Source: Pseudomonadota bacterium
GTDB lineage: Bacteria; Pseudomonadota; Gammaproteobacteria; Burkholderiales; Chitinibacteraceae
Reading direction: 5' to 3'
Length of the DNA: 64,000 nt
Assembly: GCA_026399755.1 (NCBI GenBank)
Contig: JAPLQI010000057.1
Span: 1 to 64,000 of the forward strand
Shown here: piece after piece, positions 1 through 10,102 of the stretch
How the letters are laid out: every line of letters begins with the position of its first letter
How positions within the stretch are numbered: the first letter of the stretch is position 1
Notes under the pieces: model-generated
What the model saw: the letters and a program-made list of their open reading frames with translations, nothing else
The model's database searches: none
Told to the model about the DNA's origin: nothing
Translations under genes and position numbers: made by a program

Positions 1-271
1 CAAAAGAGTCGATAAATTACCAATTATGTCAGTTAAGGCGCTTAATCATATTGTAATTATAAATCAGTGAGTTGCGATTGATTAAAGATGTTGCCGCATG
101 CCTTGAATAAAGGCAAGCGGCTTAAGTTGATAGGATTGAGGTGAAACCCGCGAGCGATAATGAAAAATACGCAGGTTTTACCCGCCCTACGGTGATTGAA
201 TGCTTGTCATTGTGTGGCCATACCATTAAAGGGGCTAGGTTCGTTTTAATTTCTGAGTAATGCCAGCCACA
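1..271. other. Gene-free left edge with one R1 palindromic repeat
   Basis: No convincing gene is seen in this stretch. Near 92-122 there is a nested hairpin (GCCGC / GCGGC enclosing GCCTT / AAGGC) that could be the terminator of a gene lying outside the window. Positions 139-191 hold a copy of the R1 repeat: GGTGAAACCCGCGAG facing ACGCAGGTTTTACCCGCC. The flank TTGATAGGATTG before it and the flank ATTGAATGCTTGTCATTGTG after it recur around 38705-38765, so the repeated unit is longer than the palindrome. Confidence 0.6.
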
Positions 272-301
272 AAAAAAATCGCCTCTAAAGGCGATTTTTT
301 T
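272..301. terminator. Rho-independent terminator, symmetric
   Basis: AAAAAATCGCC, a six-base loop, then GGCGATTTTTTT. It lies 19 bp beyond the stop of the minus-strand binding-protein gene and should terminate it. Because both sides carry A/T runs it can also act on the plus strand. Confidence 0.85.
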
Positions 302-319
302 GTGCAGCAATAGGGCTAA

Positions 320-1069
320 TTACTTGCCGAAATACTTGCTGTAAATCTTTTGGTAAGAGCCATCTGCTTTTACATCGGCTAAGCCTTTGTTTAGCTTGGC
401 TAACAGCGCAGCATTGCCTTTTTTAACCGCAATACCGTAGAACTCTTTATCAAAGCTGGTGTCGTCAATTAGCTTGAAGCCAGAATTAGGATTGTTGATT
501 AGATAGTTTTTAACCACGCTATTGTCACCAATCACTGCATCCACGCCGCCGGATTTTAATTCTTGCAAGGCCAGTACGATGGATTCAAAGCGGCGGATAT
601 TGGTGTTGCCTTTACCAAAATGCTTTTGCGCCACGATATCGCCGGTGGTGCCATTTTGTACGGCCATTTTCTTGGTTTTAAGATCGCTTAATTTGCCGAT
701 CGGGCTTTTGGCAGAAACCACGATGAGTTGCTTGGCTTCAAAGTAAGGAGTCGTAAAGTCCATTGATTTTTGGCGTTCTGGGGTGATGGTCACCGCAGCA
801 ATCACGATATCCCGCTCGCCATTGTTTAAGCCTGCAAATAGGCCTTCCCAAGGGGTGTTGATTAGCTTGATTTGGATGCCTGCCTTGTTAGCAACAGCAT
901 GGATTAAATCTGCATCAAAGCCTTCTACTTCTTGTTTTTTATTCAAGATTTCAAAAGGTGCGAACGTGGCGTCTGAACCTACCGTCAGTACACGTTCTGC
1001 TGCAAATGCGGGAACAATCATGACACTGCTGGTGATTAAAGCGGCAACTAGCTGACGTAAGTTCTTCAT
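320..1069 (-). CDS. Amino-acid ABC transporter substrate-binding protein
   Basis: Periplasmic solute-binding protein of the SBP_bac_3 family, which delivers polar or basic amino acids to an ABC permease. A cleavable signal peptide is visible (MKNLRQLVAALITSS, ending in AFAAE). It is followed by the family hallmarks GSDATFAPFEI, GFDADLIHAVA, the loop DIVIAAVTITPERQKSMDF and PYFEAKQLIV. Length is 249 residues, normal for the family. I chose the ATG at 1069 because AAGGAAGATTCA sits just before it and because the upstream in-frame extension would precede the signal peptide with a polar stretch. No permease or ATPase gene is adjacent, so it is an orphan component or its partners lie elsewhere. 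Substrate is not determinable from sequence alone; Lys/Arg/His or Cys/Gln are the usual alternatives. Confidence 0.9.
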   Translation of the reverse strand: MKNLRQLVAALITSSVMIVPAFAAERVLTVGSDATFAPFEILNKKQEVEGFDADLIHAVANKAGIQIKLINTPWEGLFAGLNNGERDIVIAAVTITPERQKSMDFTTPYFEAKQLIVVSAKSPIGKLSDLKTKKMAVQNGTTGDIVAQKHFGKGNTNIRRFESIVLALQELKSGGVDAVIGDNSVVKNYLINNPNSGFKLIDDTSFDKEFYGIAVKKGNAALLAKLNKGLADVKADGSYQKIYSKYFGK

Positions 1070-1120
1070 TGAATCTTCCTTGTGTTCGAGGGGTACAGGA
1101 TACTTTGCTGACATATGGCG

Positions 1121-1525
1121 TCAATGCGCGTCAGTAATAATTGCTTTGTGAATTTTACCAATAACGGCTTTTACGCCATTGCCACGCGAAGCGGATAGAA
1201 AACGGGTCAGCCCTAGCGAGACAAGCCAAGCCTCACAATCAAACTGGCTGATCTCTAGCCTTGTTTTGCCTTGATAGGCTGCCATGAGTAAAACCAGCAG
1301 CCCTTTTACAATGCGGGATTCACTATCCGCTTCCAATTGGATATATTCACCTTGCCAGCTGATTTTTAGCCAAGCGGTGCTTTCACAGCCCACGACGCGG
1401 TTTTCTTCGTTTTGTTCTTCGGCAGGCAGCAGGGCTAAATCCCTTGCAAGCTGTACCAGTAAGCGATTTTTACCTTCCCAGCCATGGGCGCTGGCGAGCT
1501 TGATTTCTATTTCTTCTTTGTTCAT
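1121..1525 (-). CDS. csdE: SufE/CsdE-family sulfur acceptor protein
   Basis: Small protein of 134 residues that takes persulfide sulfur from a cysteine desulfurase and passes it on to Fe-S or other sulfur-transfer acceptors. The diagnostic active-site block is VVGCESTAW with the acceptor Cys at residue 47, equivalent to the IxGCQSxVW block of E. coli SufE. The IVKGLLVLL block and the C-terminal GL-T-LSxSRGNG block also match the family. It lies 183 bp downstream of the cysteine desulfurase gene on the same strand, with an R1 palindrome between, so the two look functionally paired. No sufBCD genes are nearby, which is why I prefer CsdE to SufE, but the distinction cannot be made firmly by eye. 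Confidence 0.85.
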   Translation of the reverse strand: MNKEEIEIKLASAHGWEGKNRLLVQLARDLALLPAEEQNEENRVVGCESTAWLKISWQGEYIQLEADSESRIVKGLLVLLMAAYQGKTRLEISQFDCEAWLVSLGLTRFLSASRGNGVKAVIGKIHKAIITDAH

Positions 1526-1622
1526 GGTGATTTTCCGGACAGCTTGATGCTTGGGCTAGGTTTTAAGGCAATAGCGAGGTGTTGGCTATATAAAAAGCAC
1601 GCGCTTGCAAGTATTGAATCAT

Positions 1623-1692
1623 CGTAGGGCGGGTGAAGCCCGCCGTTTTCGTATTCCATCGTAAAGCTCGGCGGGTTTCACCCGCCCTACGA
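1623..1692. repeat. R1 palindromic repeat, complete copy
   Basis: CGTAGGGCGGGTGAAGCCCGCCG faces GGCGGGTTTCACCCGCCCTACG across about 25 bp. Each arm is itself palindromic, so a long hairpin or cruciform is possible. It lies between csdA and csdE, in the same transcriptional direction. Confidence 0.85.
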
Positions 1693-1708
1693 AAACTAGG
1701 CTTGGGTA

Positions 1709-2917
1709 TTAAGCCAATAGCTCTAATGTTTCGCTTAGGCCCGCCAAGAGTGCGTCTACATCGGCGCGGGTATTGTAAGCGGCAAAGGATGCTCGTAAGG
1801 TCCCTTTAAGTCCCAGACTGTTGAGCAGCGGCTGAGCACAGTGACTGCCTACGCGCACGGCGATATTTCTGGCATCTAAAAACTGGGCTACATCGTAGGG
1901 GTGGGCGTCGCTAAAAGCGATCGAGACGACTGGGCCTTTTTGTGCCGCGTTGCCGATGATGCGTAAGCCGTCGATTTGGCGCAAGCCGTGTTCCAATTGC
2001 AGGCGTAAAGCATCTTCATGCAGGGCAATGGCGGGGCGATCTTGGCTTGTTAACCAATCTAAAGCGGCAGCAAAGCCAACGCTTTGGGCAATAGCAGGCG
2101 TGCCTGCTTCAAAGCGAGCGGGGGCTGGAGCATAGCTGGTGGTTTCAAAAGAAACGCGCTCTATCATTTCGCCGCCCCCTTGCCAAGGCGGCATGGCTGC
2201 GAGGATGTCGGCTTTGGCCCATAGCGCACCAATCCCCGTCGGGCCGTACACTTTGTGGCTAGAAAACACATAAAAATCGGCATCGAGCAGCTGCACATTG
2301 ATTACTTTATGCGCCACGGCTTGCGCGCCGTCGATCAATACTTTGGCGCCCACACGATGCGCCGCTGCGATTAAATCTGCAACGGGTAGCTCGCTGCCAA
2401 TGGCGTTAGAAATATGCGCAAGGCCGACCAGCTTGGTTTTGTCTGAAAGCAGAGAATGAAAGTGTTCGATATCTAAGCTGCCGTCGCTCAGTAAACGCAC
2501 CGGTTTGATGATGGCGCCGCAACGCGCTGCCAGCATTTGCCAAGGCACGATATTGGCGTGGTGCTCTAGTGTGCTGAGTAAAATCTCATCGCCAGCGTGC
2601 AGGTTGGCCGCTCCCCAGCTTTGCGCGACTAAATTGATCGCTTCGGTTGCCCCGCGTGTAAAAACGATTTCATCGCTAGATGCCGCGTTAATAAAGCGCG
2701 CAACGCTCAACCTAGCCCCTTCAAAAGCATCGGTGGCCGCTACGGCGAGGCGGTGCGAGCCACGGTGTACATTGGCATTGGCCGTCTCATAAAAATGACG
2801 CTCAGCATCCAACACCGCCAAAGGTTTTTGCGTGGTGGCGGCGTTGTCGAGATAAATCAACTCGGGAGCGCGCAGCAATAAAGGAAACTGGGCACGAAGG
2901 GCGAGGGCATCAAACAT
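1709..2917 (-). CDS. csdA: Cysteine desulfurase, SufS/CsdA family
   Basis: PLP enzyme that converts L-cysteine to alanine and an enzyme-bound persulfide, feeding Fe-S cluster and thio-cofactor synthesis. The N-terminus YLDNAATTQKP is typical of group II desulfurases. The PLP-contacting His is in STLEHHANIVPW (about residue 119), the Schiff-base Lys is K222 in FSSHKVYGPTG, and the catalytic Cys is C360 in RVGSHCAQPLL. Full length at 402 residues. It precedes the SufE-like partner on the same strand. CsdA and SufS are close relatives; the name here follows the pairing with a lone SufE/CsdE and the absence of sufBCD in view. Confidence 0.9.
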   Translation of the reverse strand: MFDALALRAQFPLLLRAPELIYLDNAATTQKPLAVLDAERHFYETANANVHRGSHRLAVAATDAFEGARLSVARFINAASSDEIVFTRGATEAINLVAQSWGAANLHAGDEILLSTLEHHANIVPWQMLAARCGAIIKPVRLLSDGSLDIEHFHSLLSDKTKLVGLAHISNAIGSELPVADLIAAAHRVGAKVLIDGAQAVAHKVINVQLLDADFYVFSSHKVYGPTGIGALWAKADILAAMPPWQGGGEMIERVSFETTSYAPAPARFEAGTPAIAQSVGFAAALDWLTSQDRPAIALHEDALRLQLEHGLRQIDGLRIIGNAAQKGPVVSIAFSDAHPYDVAQFLDARNIAVRVGSHCAQPLLNSLGLKGTLRASFAAYNTRADVDALLAGLSETLELLA

Positions 2918-3132
2918 AGTGGCTCAACAATCTATATAGGCCGCGATTGTAGCGCGCTTAGGGTTTTTTCTCATGGGAAAGAATGGCAGGGCGCATTCAA
3001 TGCGAAACGTAATATGCCAATTTCTTGCTTCTTGTTGTATTTGTCTGCATTCACCGTTTTTTACGCGATGAAGTTGTGAGTGGGCGCTTGCATGGTTTAA
3101 GCTTTGCTTCTCAACGGCCTTTTTAATTTGTC

Positions 3133-3597
3133 ATGACTATTCCAACTGCATCAAAGCCGTACAAGCAAGCGGTATCTGCGCTGATTGTGATTCACACGCC
3201 TGATCTACAGGTACTGCTTATGGAGCGGACTGATTTTAATGAGGCTTGGCAATCGGTCACCGGTAGCCGAGAGGGCGAGGAATCGCTGGAGCAAACGGCT
3301 CGCCGAGAGGTGTTTGAAGAAACCGGCATTGATGTCGGCCTCTATACATTACGCAATTGGCAGCAAAGTCACGATTTCGAGATTTATGAAATCTGGCGCC
3401 ACCGTTATGCCCCCGGCACTACCCACAATACCGAGCATGTTTTTAGCCTAGAAGTCTCGGCCACGATCGCGATTACATTGGCAGTAGGTGAGCATCGCCG
3501 CTTTAAATGGGTAAGTTGGTCGCAAGCCGCAGAAATGGTGTTCTCGCCATCCAATGCCGACGCCATTCGCAGCCTACCAGAGCGCTGTGCGCATTAG
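3133..3597 (+). CDS. nudB: Dihydroneopterin triphosphate diphosphatase NudB
   Basis: Nudix hydrolase that removes pyrophosphate from dihydroneopterin triphosphate, an early step in folate synthesis; it can also act on dATP. The Nudix box GX5EX7REUXEEXGU is complete at residues 44-66 (G44, E50, R58, E59, E62, E63, G65). The blocks AWQSVTGS, RHRYAPGTTHNTEH and FKWVSW are characteristic of NudB rather than generic Nudix proteins. Length is 154 residues. The start at 3133 has no good ribosome-binding site, but the protein begins in register with family members. An R3 repeat pair follows directly and may end the transcript. Confidence 0.9.
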   Translation: MTIPTASKPYKQAVSALIVIHTPDLQVLLMERTDFNEAWQSVTGSREGEESLEQTARREVFEETGIDVGLYTLRNWQQSHDFEIYEIWRHRYAPGTTHNTEHVFSLEVSATIAITLAVGEHRRFKWVSWSQAAEMVFSPSNADAIRSLPERCAH

Positions 3598-3606
3598 CTT
3601 CAATAT

Positions 3607-3732
3607 AAAACCCAAATCTTGAAACACGGAGGGCACAGAGAACACGGAGTTTCACGGATAAAACCTTAGGTTCGTTTTTCTCCGTGGCCCTCTGTGTCCT
3701 CCTTTTTCTCCGTGGTTTAAGATTTGGGTTTA
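3607..3732. repeat. R3 inverted repeat pair (AACCCAAATCTTGAA ends)
   Basis: The left arm begins AACCCAAATCTTGAAACACGG and contains GGCACAGAGAACACGGAG. The right arm is its inverse, CTCCGTGGCCCTCTGTGTCC ending GTTTAAGATTTGGGTT. It occupies the convergent gap between nudB and the giant kinase gene. Related copies are at 17574-17602, 25613-25710 and 42828-43013. Confidence 0.8.
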
Positions 3733-6700
3733 CTAGGGCTTATCGATCAGCCATTTCTTGAGTAGGGTATTGAGCTGCAAAGGAATAATCGGCTTGGCAA
3801 GGTGATCGTTCATACCGACTTCTGCGCAGATTTTTTTATGCGATTCTAAGGCATCGGCGGTTAAGGCGATCACCGGTGTGCTATCGCCTCTTGCCCGCAT
3901 TTGTCTCGTGGCGTCTAGCCCATCCAGAATGGGCATTTGTAAGTCCATTAAGACCAAATCATAGTGATGGCCGCTCAATTTTTGCAGGGCTTCTTCGCCG
4001 TTATTGGCTTCGTCACAGCTAATTTTAAGTAAAGACAGCAGTTCGCGTGCGACCAGCCGGTTGATGGCCACATCGTCGACTATCAAAATATGTTTGCCCT
4101 CAAAATTAACGGCCTTTTCAATAATTTCAATGTGTTGAGTGTTTTGTGCTTCTGGCGCAAGCGCTAAATCCAAGCTCAGGCAAAATTGGCTGCCTTTGCC
4201 CTGCTGGCTGCTTACGGTGATTCCCCCTCCCATGAGCGAAGCTAATTTCTTACTGATCGAAAGCCCCAGCCCTGTGCCACCAAATTGCCTTGTTGTGGAA
4301 TTGTCAGCTTGAATGAAGGGCTGAAAGAGTCGGCTTATTTGTTCTGCTGTCATGCCTATCCCTTGATCGCTAATGGTGAAAATAAGCTGCGTTTCGCTAG
4401 GGGTACTGAGCGTTAAATGCACATTGCCACGCTGGGTAAACTTAATGGCATTGCCTAAGAGATTAATGAGGATCTGGCTGAGGCGCAGGGCGTCGCCTTT
4501 CCGCCATTCGTTAAATTGCTCAGGCAGGCTAAGGGTTAAAGAAAGCCCTTTTTCTTCGGCTCTAAATTTAAGCAGTGAAACCACTTGATTAGCCATTTCT
4601 CTACAAGAAAAAATTTCATTTTCTAAAGTAAGCCGTTCGGCTTCTATTTTAGAAAAATCAAGAATGTCATCGATTAAGGCAATTAAGGTGTTGGTCGATT
4701 GGGTGAGCTTGAGCAAGTAGTCGGCTTGTTTTTCATCCAAAGTGGTGTGCCGCATTAAATGGGCAATGCCATGAATGGCATTGAGAGGGGTACGAATTTC
4801 ATGCGACATATTGGCCAAAAATGCACTTTTGGCCTTGGTGGCGGCCTCGGCGGCTTCTTTGGCTTGATTAAGCTCGGTGATGTCCATCATGGTGGCTTCA
4901 ATATGGCTGGGCTCGCCTTCTGCGTTGTAAAGCAGGCGGCTGGTGGTAAGCACATCCATAACCTTGCCATTACTGTTGCGAATCTTAATGGCGTAGCGGC
5001 TTACTCTTTCGTGCTTTTTGATCATTTCTTGCAGTTGTGCGTGCTCTTGCTGGTTTGCATAAAAGTGTTGTGCGTTTTCACCGACTAAAGATTCTGCATT
5101 GCTTACGCCAATGATATCGAGCATGGCCGAGTTGATCGCGAGGATTTTGCCGCTGCTCAGCTCGGTTTTCATATAGCCGGTGAGCATGCTTTCTACGATG
5201 GCGCGAAAACGAGATTCACTTTCTCTAAGCGCTTTTTCGATGCGATTTCTTTCTGCTAGCTCGTTTTCTAGATGCTGATTAACCGCGCTTAATTCCTGTG
5301 TTCGCACTTCAACACGGCTTTCTAGCTCGTCGTAAAGGCGAGCGTTTTCCATGGAGATGGCCGCTTGGGTTGCTAAGGCGTGAATGACTTCTTGTCTGTC
5401 GGTGGTGAAGGTTCCTGCCGCGAGCGGGTTTTCTAGGTAGTAAACGCCAAGCAGCACGCCTTGCTTAATAATGGGGCCGCATAAAACCGATTTAACACGG
5501 GTGCTGTGTATGTAGGCATCGCGCTGAAAACGCTCATCAAGACCGGCGTCATCTAAGGCGACGGTTTCTAAAGTGCGCCACACATATTGCAAAATCGACG
5601 CGGCCACAGGCAGACTTAGGCTGTTTCTAGGGCGAACGGTAATGGCGTCATTTTCGATAATGCCGACGGTTTTGAGCCGAGGCTGGCCGTCTTCCGCCAA
5701 AATGAGCGCCCCCATGGTGGCACCGGCGCTTTCAATCATCAGCTCGGTGAGGCGAACCAGTAGCGGGTCGAGGGCTAGCTCACTGGCAATGGCTTGCGAA
5801 GCTTTCAGCACCCCCGTGGAGGAAAGCGCTCGGCCATGAAATGCATCTTCTTCGGGCGGGATAAATTGCCAGACGGAGCTAAATTCATGGCGCAGTGTCT
5901 TGGCAAGGCCAATTGCACCCCAGTGTTGTAAGTTAGAAATGGCGTTTTTGAGGTGGTGAGTTGCGTAAAGAGGGTAGCCCCGCTCAACCCACAATTTACA
6001 GGTATGGATTTCTGCTAGGGCTAAGTCTTGGGTAAAACCTTGGCTGCGTGCCGCAGTAATGGATTGGTGACAGTATAAAAGTGCTGCTTCATGTTGGCCT
6101 GCTAAGAGGGCAATTTGCGCATCGAGTAAATACAGTTTGTGGGAAAAATTGGCGGGGCAATCATTGCTCCACGCTAAAAGTTGCTCACGATGCTGCTGGA
6201 TTTCAGCAAGCTCATCGGGGGCCGGAGCATGGTTGGCGAGGCCCATGGCTAAACACCAATGGGCATCAAAGTTAGCAATGAATCCCATAATGTAGCGGCA
6301 CAGCGCCAGCCCTTGGCGGGCATGCAAAATGACTTCTTCATAGCGGCCAGCAAACAGCATGCGTTGGGCGCGATAGATATGATAAAAACACAGCGAGGAG
6401 CGGCTATCGCTTTGCTCAAACGCTTGAACAAATTGACTTTCATTGGGGGCGTTGCCATCCCATATGGGCGCAGTATAGGCGGCCACAGAAAAACGTAAGG
6501 CGCTAAGGGTATCGATGGCCCATTGGTTTTTGTTGCTGATCGAGGATTGCAAGGTCTGCTCGATGCGCTCGCTGAGTTTAGAAAGCGGTAGACCGCTGAT
6601 ATAGCGATGCAATACATCGGCACAATACAAATAGCCCGTGAACTGCTGATCCCCTGTCATTAGGCCGGCATTAATGCTGTCTTGAATGAGAGGCAAAGAG

Positions 6701-9651
6701 TCGTGCAGCGGCTTAACCCAAGGCAGAGAGCCGACAGCATAAGGCCAGCCAGTCTTACATTTAAGTGCCAAGCCATCTAAGGGGGTAATCAGCTGATAGC
6801 CGAGGCTAGCAAACTCAAATCCTCTTTGGCGCTGGCCAAATAAGCAGCCCAGCAAAACACCAAAGGTGCCATAGCCCTTACAAATCTCGATTGAATTGCC
6901 GTGCTCTAAGGCGGTAAGCACCATGCGCGAGATAATAAAGGGGTAGTAGCGGGGGTGACCAAATGAGGTGGAGGTGTCTAAGTTAAGCAGTGTTTTTTGA
7001 ATAAGCTGCTGCTTTGGGTCTTTTAAGAGTGGTTGCTGGAGCAGATCAATCGGGCTGCGATTTTGCATCTTGCTTTCAATTTGCAGCATAAGATCTTGAA
7101 ATGCCGCTTCAGGGTCTTCTGGCCAATGTAAACCAAGTAACTCCAGCGCTTCACGTCCCGCTTCGATCGCCCCTTGGTAATCCGCTGTCAGCGTTTTGCC
7201 AATAATTAACAGATTTTTGAACTCGGCTTGCTCAATTGCACTGTGTAAGCGGGGTACGGTGGCCAAAATAATGGCTTCTGATTGGGCTAAGTCGCCAGAC
7301 AGGAAGGCCGCTTGTGCTTGGGTGTAATTTAATCGTAAGCGTAGGGCGTAGTCCTCATCCCACGTGCTGCCCTTGTTGAGTAAGAGCTGGGCGTTGCTGG
7401 CAAAAAGCTGGGCGCTGGAATAGGCCGCAGCGGTAATCGCTTTGCTGGCGGTTTGTAAAAATAAATCGGCCAGATAGCGGATGTCGTTGGGGTCTGCAGC
7501 CTTGAGGATGAGCGCTAAACCCGCGCTAAATTGCTGAGCAATAATAAATAATTGCTCTTGAAAGTGCGTGCCGCTCCTCGTGCTGGCAAGGTGGCGGGCA
7601 ATACGCAGATGCGTTTCTTGCTGCTGTAAATCGTTCAGTAAAGAATAGGCGGCTTGCTGGACTCGATCATGCATAAAGCGAATCGGCTTGGGTTGGCCCG
7701 CTTCACTCGGAATCTCCGTCATCAGCTCCGCTTGTCTTAGGGTGTGCAAGCACTCAAAGGTTTGGGCTTGGTTAAGGCCAGTGATGGCAGCTAAATCGGC
7801 CAAATTGCACTGATTGCCAAAGCAAGCCGCTGCACTGGCTAAGGCTTGTACATGAGGCGGAAGGCGGTGGAGTTGTTCGATGACTAGATCAACTACATTT
7901 TCTGCTACGTTATGCGTAGCCAGCCGAGTGATATCCCACGTCCAGATGCGTGAATTTCTATCCCAAGAGATAAAGGCTTCATCGACTAAGGCACGTAATA
8001 GTTTGCCAATGAAAAAAGGATTGCCCCCCGTTTTTTTATGAATCAGGCTGGCAAGGCTGAGGGTGTTTTCGCCGGTATGTAAGGCTTCGATTAAAAAATC
8101 ATTCACTTGAGCAGAGGTGAGCGGGGCAAGCTCAATCTGGGTGCTGCGCACATTTTGGGTGTGCCATTCTGCTTGGGCAAGGAGTAGCGGGTGGCCAGCA
8201 ATGACATCGGTGTTCCGATATGCACCAATTAAAAGCAAGTATTTATTATTCGAATTAGTCAGCAGCTGGCCGATTAAATCTAAGCTGGCAGGGTCGGCCC
8301 ATTGCAAATCATCCAGAAATAAAACCAAGGGCGATTGCTGATGGCAAATGCCCTGAATAAAGTCGACCAGCGTTTTATTGTGGCGATGGCGGGATTCGGC
8401 AGGACCTAGCTCGGCAGCGGGCGCTTGTGGGCCAAGCAGCCATTGCAATGGCGGAATAGCGTCAATCAGCACCTGTGCATTTCTGCCTACGGCGGCGAGT
8501 ATGCGGCTTTTCCAATAATCGGTATTGGGCTCGGCCAGCCATTGCCGCACCAGCTTATCAAAAGCGCTTGAGAGTGCTGCATAAGGAATATTGCGTTGAT
8601 ATTGGTCGAACTTCCCTTCAATAAAAAAACCACCCGCCATCATAATATCGGGCCTGAGCGACTGCACCAGCGAGCTTTTGCCGATGCCAGAGTAGCCAGA
8701 AATAAGCACCACTTCGGCGGCTTGCGTTTGGCTACGCGCAAAAGCATCGAGTAAGCAGATGCGCTGATGATCTCGACCATACAGGGTGTTTGAGGGGTGA
8801 AGTACGCCAGGCTCATCATCTTCGCCGAGAGGGAAAGGGCCGGTTAATCCATTTGATAATCGTTCGGTGCAGCGTTGTAAATCGTGAGCCAGCCCCGCAG
8901 CGGTGTGATAGCGTTTTTCAGGAACCTTCTCTAGCAATTTCATAATAATGGCTGAGAGCGCGGGCGGCGTATCTGAGATCTCGCTAGGGGGCGTGGGGAT
9001 TTTGGCGAGATGCGCGTGGATTAAAGACAGCGTGTCATTGCTATTAAAGGGCAGCTGCCCCGTAAACATGCGATAGCAAATGACCCCTAAGGTATAGAAA
9101 TCACTTCTTGGATTAACATCAGAGCGCAAGCGCCCAGTTTGTTCTGGGGAAAAATAAGCGGCGCGGTGTTTTTGTGGGTCGGTTTCACCGCCATCAGCCA
9201 TGCCTACAAAGCGGATGCTATGGTCGGGGGCAATAATAATATGATCGGGCCACAGCCTGCCGTGCGGTTTGCCACTGGCGTGTAAGTCAGAGAGGGCGTG
9301 GGCAATCGTGGTGGTACGCTGTAGTTTGCGGGCCAAGGTAATGGCCAGTTGCAAGGTGGTGCTGGGGCTGTGGCCCGATTCGTTGATTAAGTCTTCTAAG
9401 GTGCGGCCAGGGCAATCACTTAAAACCAGCACCATCGCTGCGCCATGTTTGAATAAATCAAGCGGCTGAGGTGCGTGGGGGCTGTGAATTTGTTCGAGCA
9501 AATCGCGTTCGCTCGTTAAAGTGATACTGGCGCGGGGAAGTGAGCCAATGCGCAAGATACAGGCCATGCCGTCTGAGCGCACCGCACGGACCATGCTGCC
9601 TGTCACGTCTTGATACAGTGTGTTTTTTAGACTGTAGCCGGGAATGTCCAC
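3733..9651 (-). CDS. Giant hybrid sensor kinase (pseudokinase-AAA-GAF-PAS-HisKA-HATPase-REC)
   Basis: A 1972-residue cytoplasmic hybrid histidine kinase. Domains in order: protein-kinase-like fold (about 1-265); AAA/ORC-type ATPase with Walker [10 protein letters not shown] (319-327) and Walker [13 protein letters not shown] (442-453); a long helical, TPR-like region (about 560-1260); GAF (about 1285-1430); PAS (about 1475-1595); HisKA with H1617 in [10 protein letters not shown]; HATPase with GNAIKF and GGTGLGLS; receiver domain with D1903 in LMDLQMP and K1953. The architecture matches the Ser/Thr kinase-ATPase-histidine kinase fusions known in many bacteria, but the kinase domain has lost its catalytic residues: R34 replaces the VAIK Lys, HGRLWPDH replaces HxDxxPxN, and FVG replaces DFG. 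The start is GTG at 9651 with a weak GGGGT signal. No partner regulator is adjacent, so output may be by phosphorelay to a separate HPt protein. Confidence 0.9.
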   Translation of the reverse strand: MDIPGYSLKNTLYQDVTGSMVRAVRSDGMACILRIGSLPRASITLTSERDLLEQIHSPHAPQPLDLFKHGAAMVLVLSDCPGRTLEDLINESGHSPSTTLQLAITLARKLQRTTTIAHALSDLHASGKPHGRLWPDHIIIAPDHSIRFVGMADGGETDPQKHRAAYFSPEQTGRLRSDVNPRSDFYTLGVICYRMFTGQLPFNSNDTLSLIHAHLAKIPTPPSEISDTPPALSAIIMKLLEKVPEKRYHTAAGLAHDLQRCTERLSNGLTGPFPLGEDDEPGVLHPSNTLYGRDHQRICLLDAFARSQTQAAEVVLISGYSGIGKSSLVQSLRPDIMMAGGFFIEGKFDQYQRNIPYAALSSAFDKLVRQWLAEPNTDYWKSRILAAVGRNAQVLIDAIPPLQWLLGPQAPAAELGPAESRHRHNKTLVDFIQGICHQQSPLVLFLDDLQWADPASLDLIGQLLTNSNNKYLLLIGAYRNTDVIAGHPLLLAQAEWHTQNVRSTQIELAPLTSAQVNDFLIEALHTGENTLSLASLIHKKTGGNPFFIGKLLRALVDEAFISWDRNSRIWTWDITRLATHNVAENVVDLVIEQLHRLPPHVQALASAAACFGNQCNLADLAAITGLNQAQTFECLHTLRQAELMTEIPSEAGQPKPIRFMHDRVQQAAYSLLNDLQQQETHLRIARHLASTRSGTHFQEQLFIIAQQFSAGLALILKAADPNDIRYLADLFLQTASKAITAAAYSSAQLFASNAQLLLNKGSTWDEDYALRLRLNYTQAQAAFLSGDLAQSEAIILATVPRLHSAIEQAEFKNLLIIGKTLTADYQGAIEAGREALELLGLHWPEDPEAAFQDLMLQIESKMQNRSPIDLLQQPLLKDPKQQLIQKTLLNLDTSTSFGHPRYYPFIISRMVLTALEHGNSIEICKGYGTFGVLLGCLFGQRQRGFEFASLGYQLITPLDGLALKCKTGWPYAVGSLPWVKPLHDSLPLIQDSINAGLMTGDQQFTGYLYCADVLHRYISGLPLSKLSERIEQTLQSSISNKNQWAIDTLSALRFSVAAYTAPIWDGNAPNESQFVQAFEQSDSRSSLCFYHIYRAQRMLFAGRYEEVILHARQGLALCRYIMGFIANFDAHWCLAMGLANHAPAPDELAEIQQHREQLLAWSNDCPANFSHKLYLLDAQIALLAGQHEAALLYCHQSITAARSQGFTQDLALAEIHTCKLWVERGYPLYATHHLKNAISNLQHWGAIGLAKTLRHEFSSVWQFIPPEEDAFHGRALSSTGVLKASQAIASELALDPLLVRLTELMIESAGATMGALILAEDGQPRLKTVGIIENDAITVRPRNSLSLPVAASILQYVWRTLETVALDDAGLDERFQRDAYIHSTRVKSVLCGPIIKQGVLLGVYYLENPLAAGTFTTDRQEVIHALATQAAISMENARLYDELESRVEVRTQELSAVNQHLENELAERNRIEKALRESESRFRAIVESMLTGYMKTELSSGKILAINSAMLDIIGVSNAESLVGENAQHFYANQQEHAQLQEMIKKHERVSRYAIKIRNSNGKVMDVLTTSRLLYNAEGEPSHIEATMMDITELNQAKEAAEAATKAKSAFLANMSHEIRTPLNAIHGIAHLMRHTTLDEKQADYLLKLTQSTNTLIALIDDILDFSKIEAERLTLENEIFSCREMANQVVSLLKFRAEEKGLSLTLSLPEQFNEWRKGDALRLSQILINLLGNAIKFTQRGNVHLTLSTPSETQLIFTISDQGIGMTAEQISRLFQPFIQADNSTTRQFGGTGLGLSISKKLASLMGGGITVSSQQGKGSQFCLSLDLALAPEAQNTQHIEIIEKAVNFEGKHILIVDDVAINRLVARELLSLLKISCDEANNGEEALQKLSGHHYDLVLMDLQMPILDGLDATRQMRARGDSTPVIALTADALESHKKICAEVGMNDHLAKPIIPLQLNTLLKKWLIDKP

Positions 9652-10102
9652 ACTTACCCCATCTAGCTGGAAGCGTAATGTTTCAGAAGATTCAGCGTTC
9701 TTATAAATGTAGGGAGGTTTTTACTCCATACGCATTAAGTTAAATTGCTTTTCTTGGCAAATAGCGAAGAATGTATTGGCCACACTCTTTGCACGGGGCT
9801 TTAAAGTCCCCTTGAAACACGCCGAAGCGAGGAACAAGCGGGGCGGGGTTTCGGCAAGGGAGCGAGGAACGAGCCAATCCCGCCCGCCGCCGACTCGATT
9901 GTCCGCAGCGCAGGAGCCTTCGTGTTTCGTGGGGTGGCCTTCTTTGGCTTCGTTTCTTGGCCACACAAGAAAGGAAGGTCCCGCGGGACGCCCGCACCTA
10001 AATCAACGAGCCGAAGGCACTAAAAAGATCTTTTGGGCTTAGGCTAGTGTTGGTTTCGGCTACAATACTCGCCCTTCATGACTGCAATATTCCCCTTAAT
10101 AA
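9652..10102. other. Gene-free gap holding R4 repeat copy A
   Basis: No gene is supported here. Most of the gap is the inverted copy of the long R4 repeat (see 9785-10030). The open frames crossing it in several registers are products of the repeat's GC-rich sequence and have no ribosome-binding sites. Confidence 0.6.
9785..10030 (-). repeat. R4 long intergenic repeat, copy A
   Basis: About 245 bp. Read on the minus strand it begins AGTGCCTTCGGCTCGTTGATT and ends near AAGCCCCGTGCAAAGAG. Inner landmarks are shared with the other four copies: GAAACACGAAGG, CTGCGGACAATCGAGTCGG, CGAAACCCCGCCCCGCTTGT and CTTCGGCGTGTTTCAAGGGG. It lies in the gap upstream of the giant kinase gene. Confidence 0.8.

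Noticed and set aside
9721-10042. Overlapping open frames encoding Arg/Pro-rich products on both strands
   Set aside because: They lie inside R4 copy A; similar products appear from the other R4 copies in different frames, with no ribosome-binding site. Treated as repeat translations.
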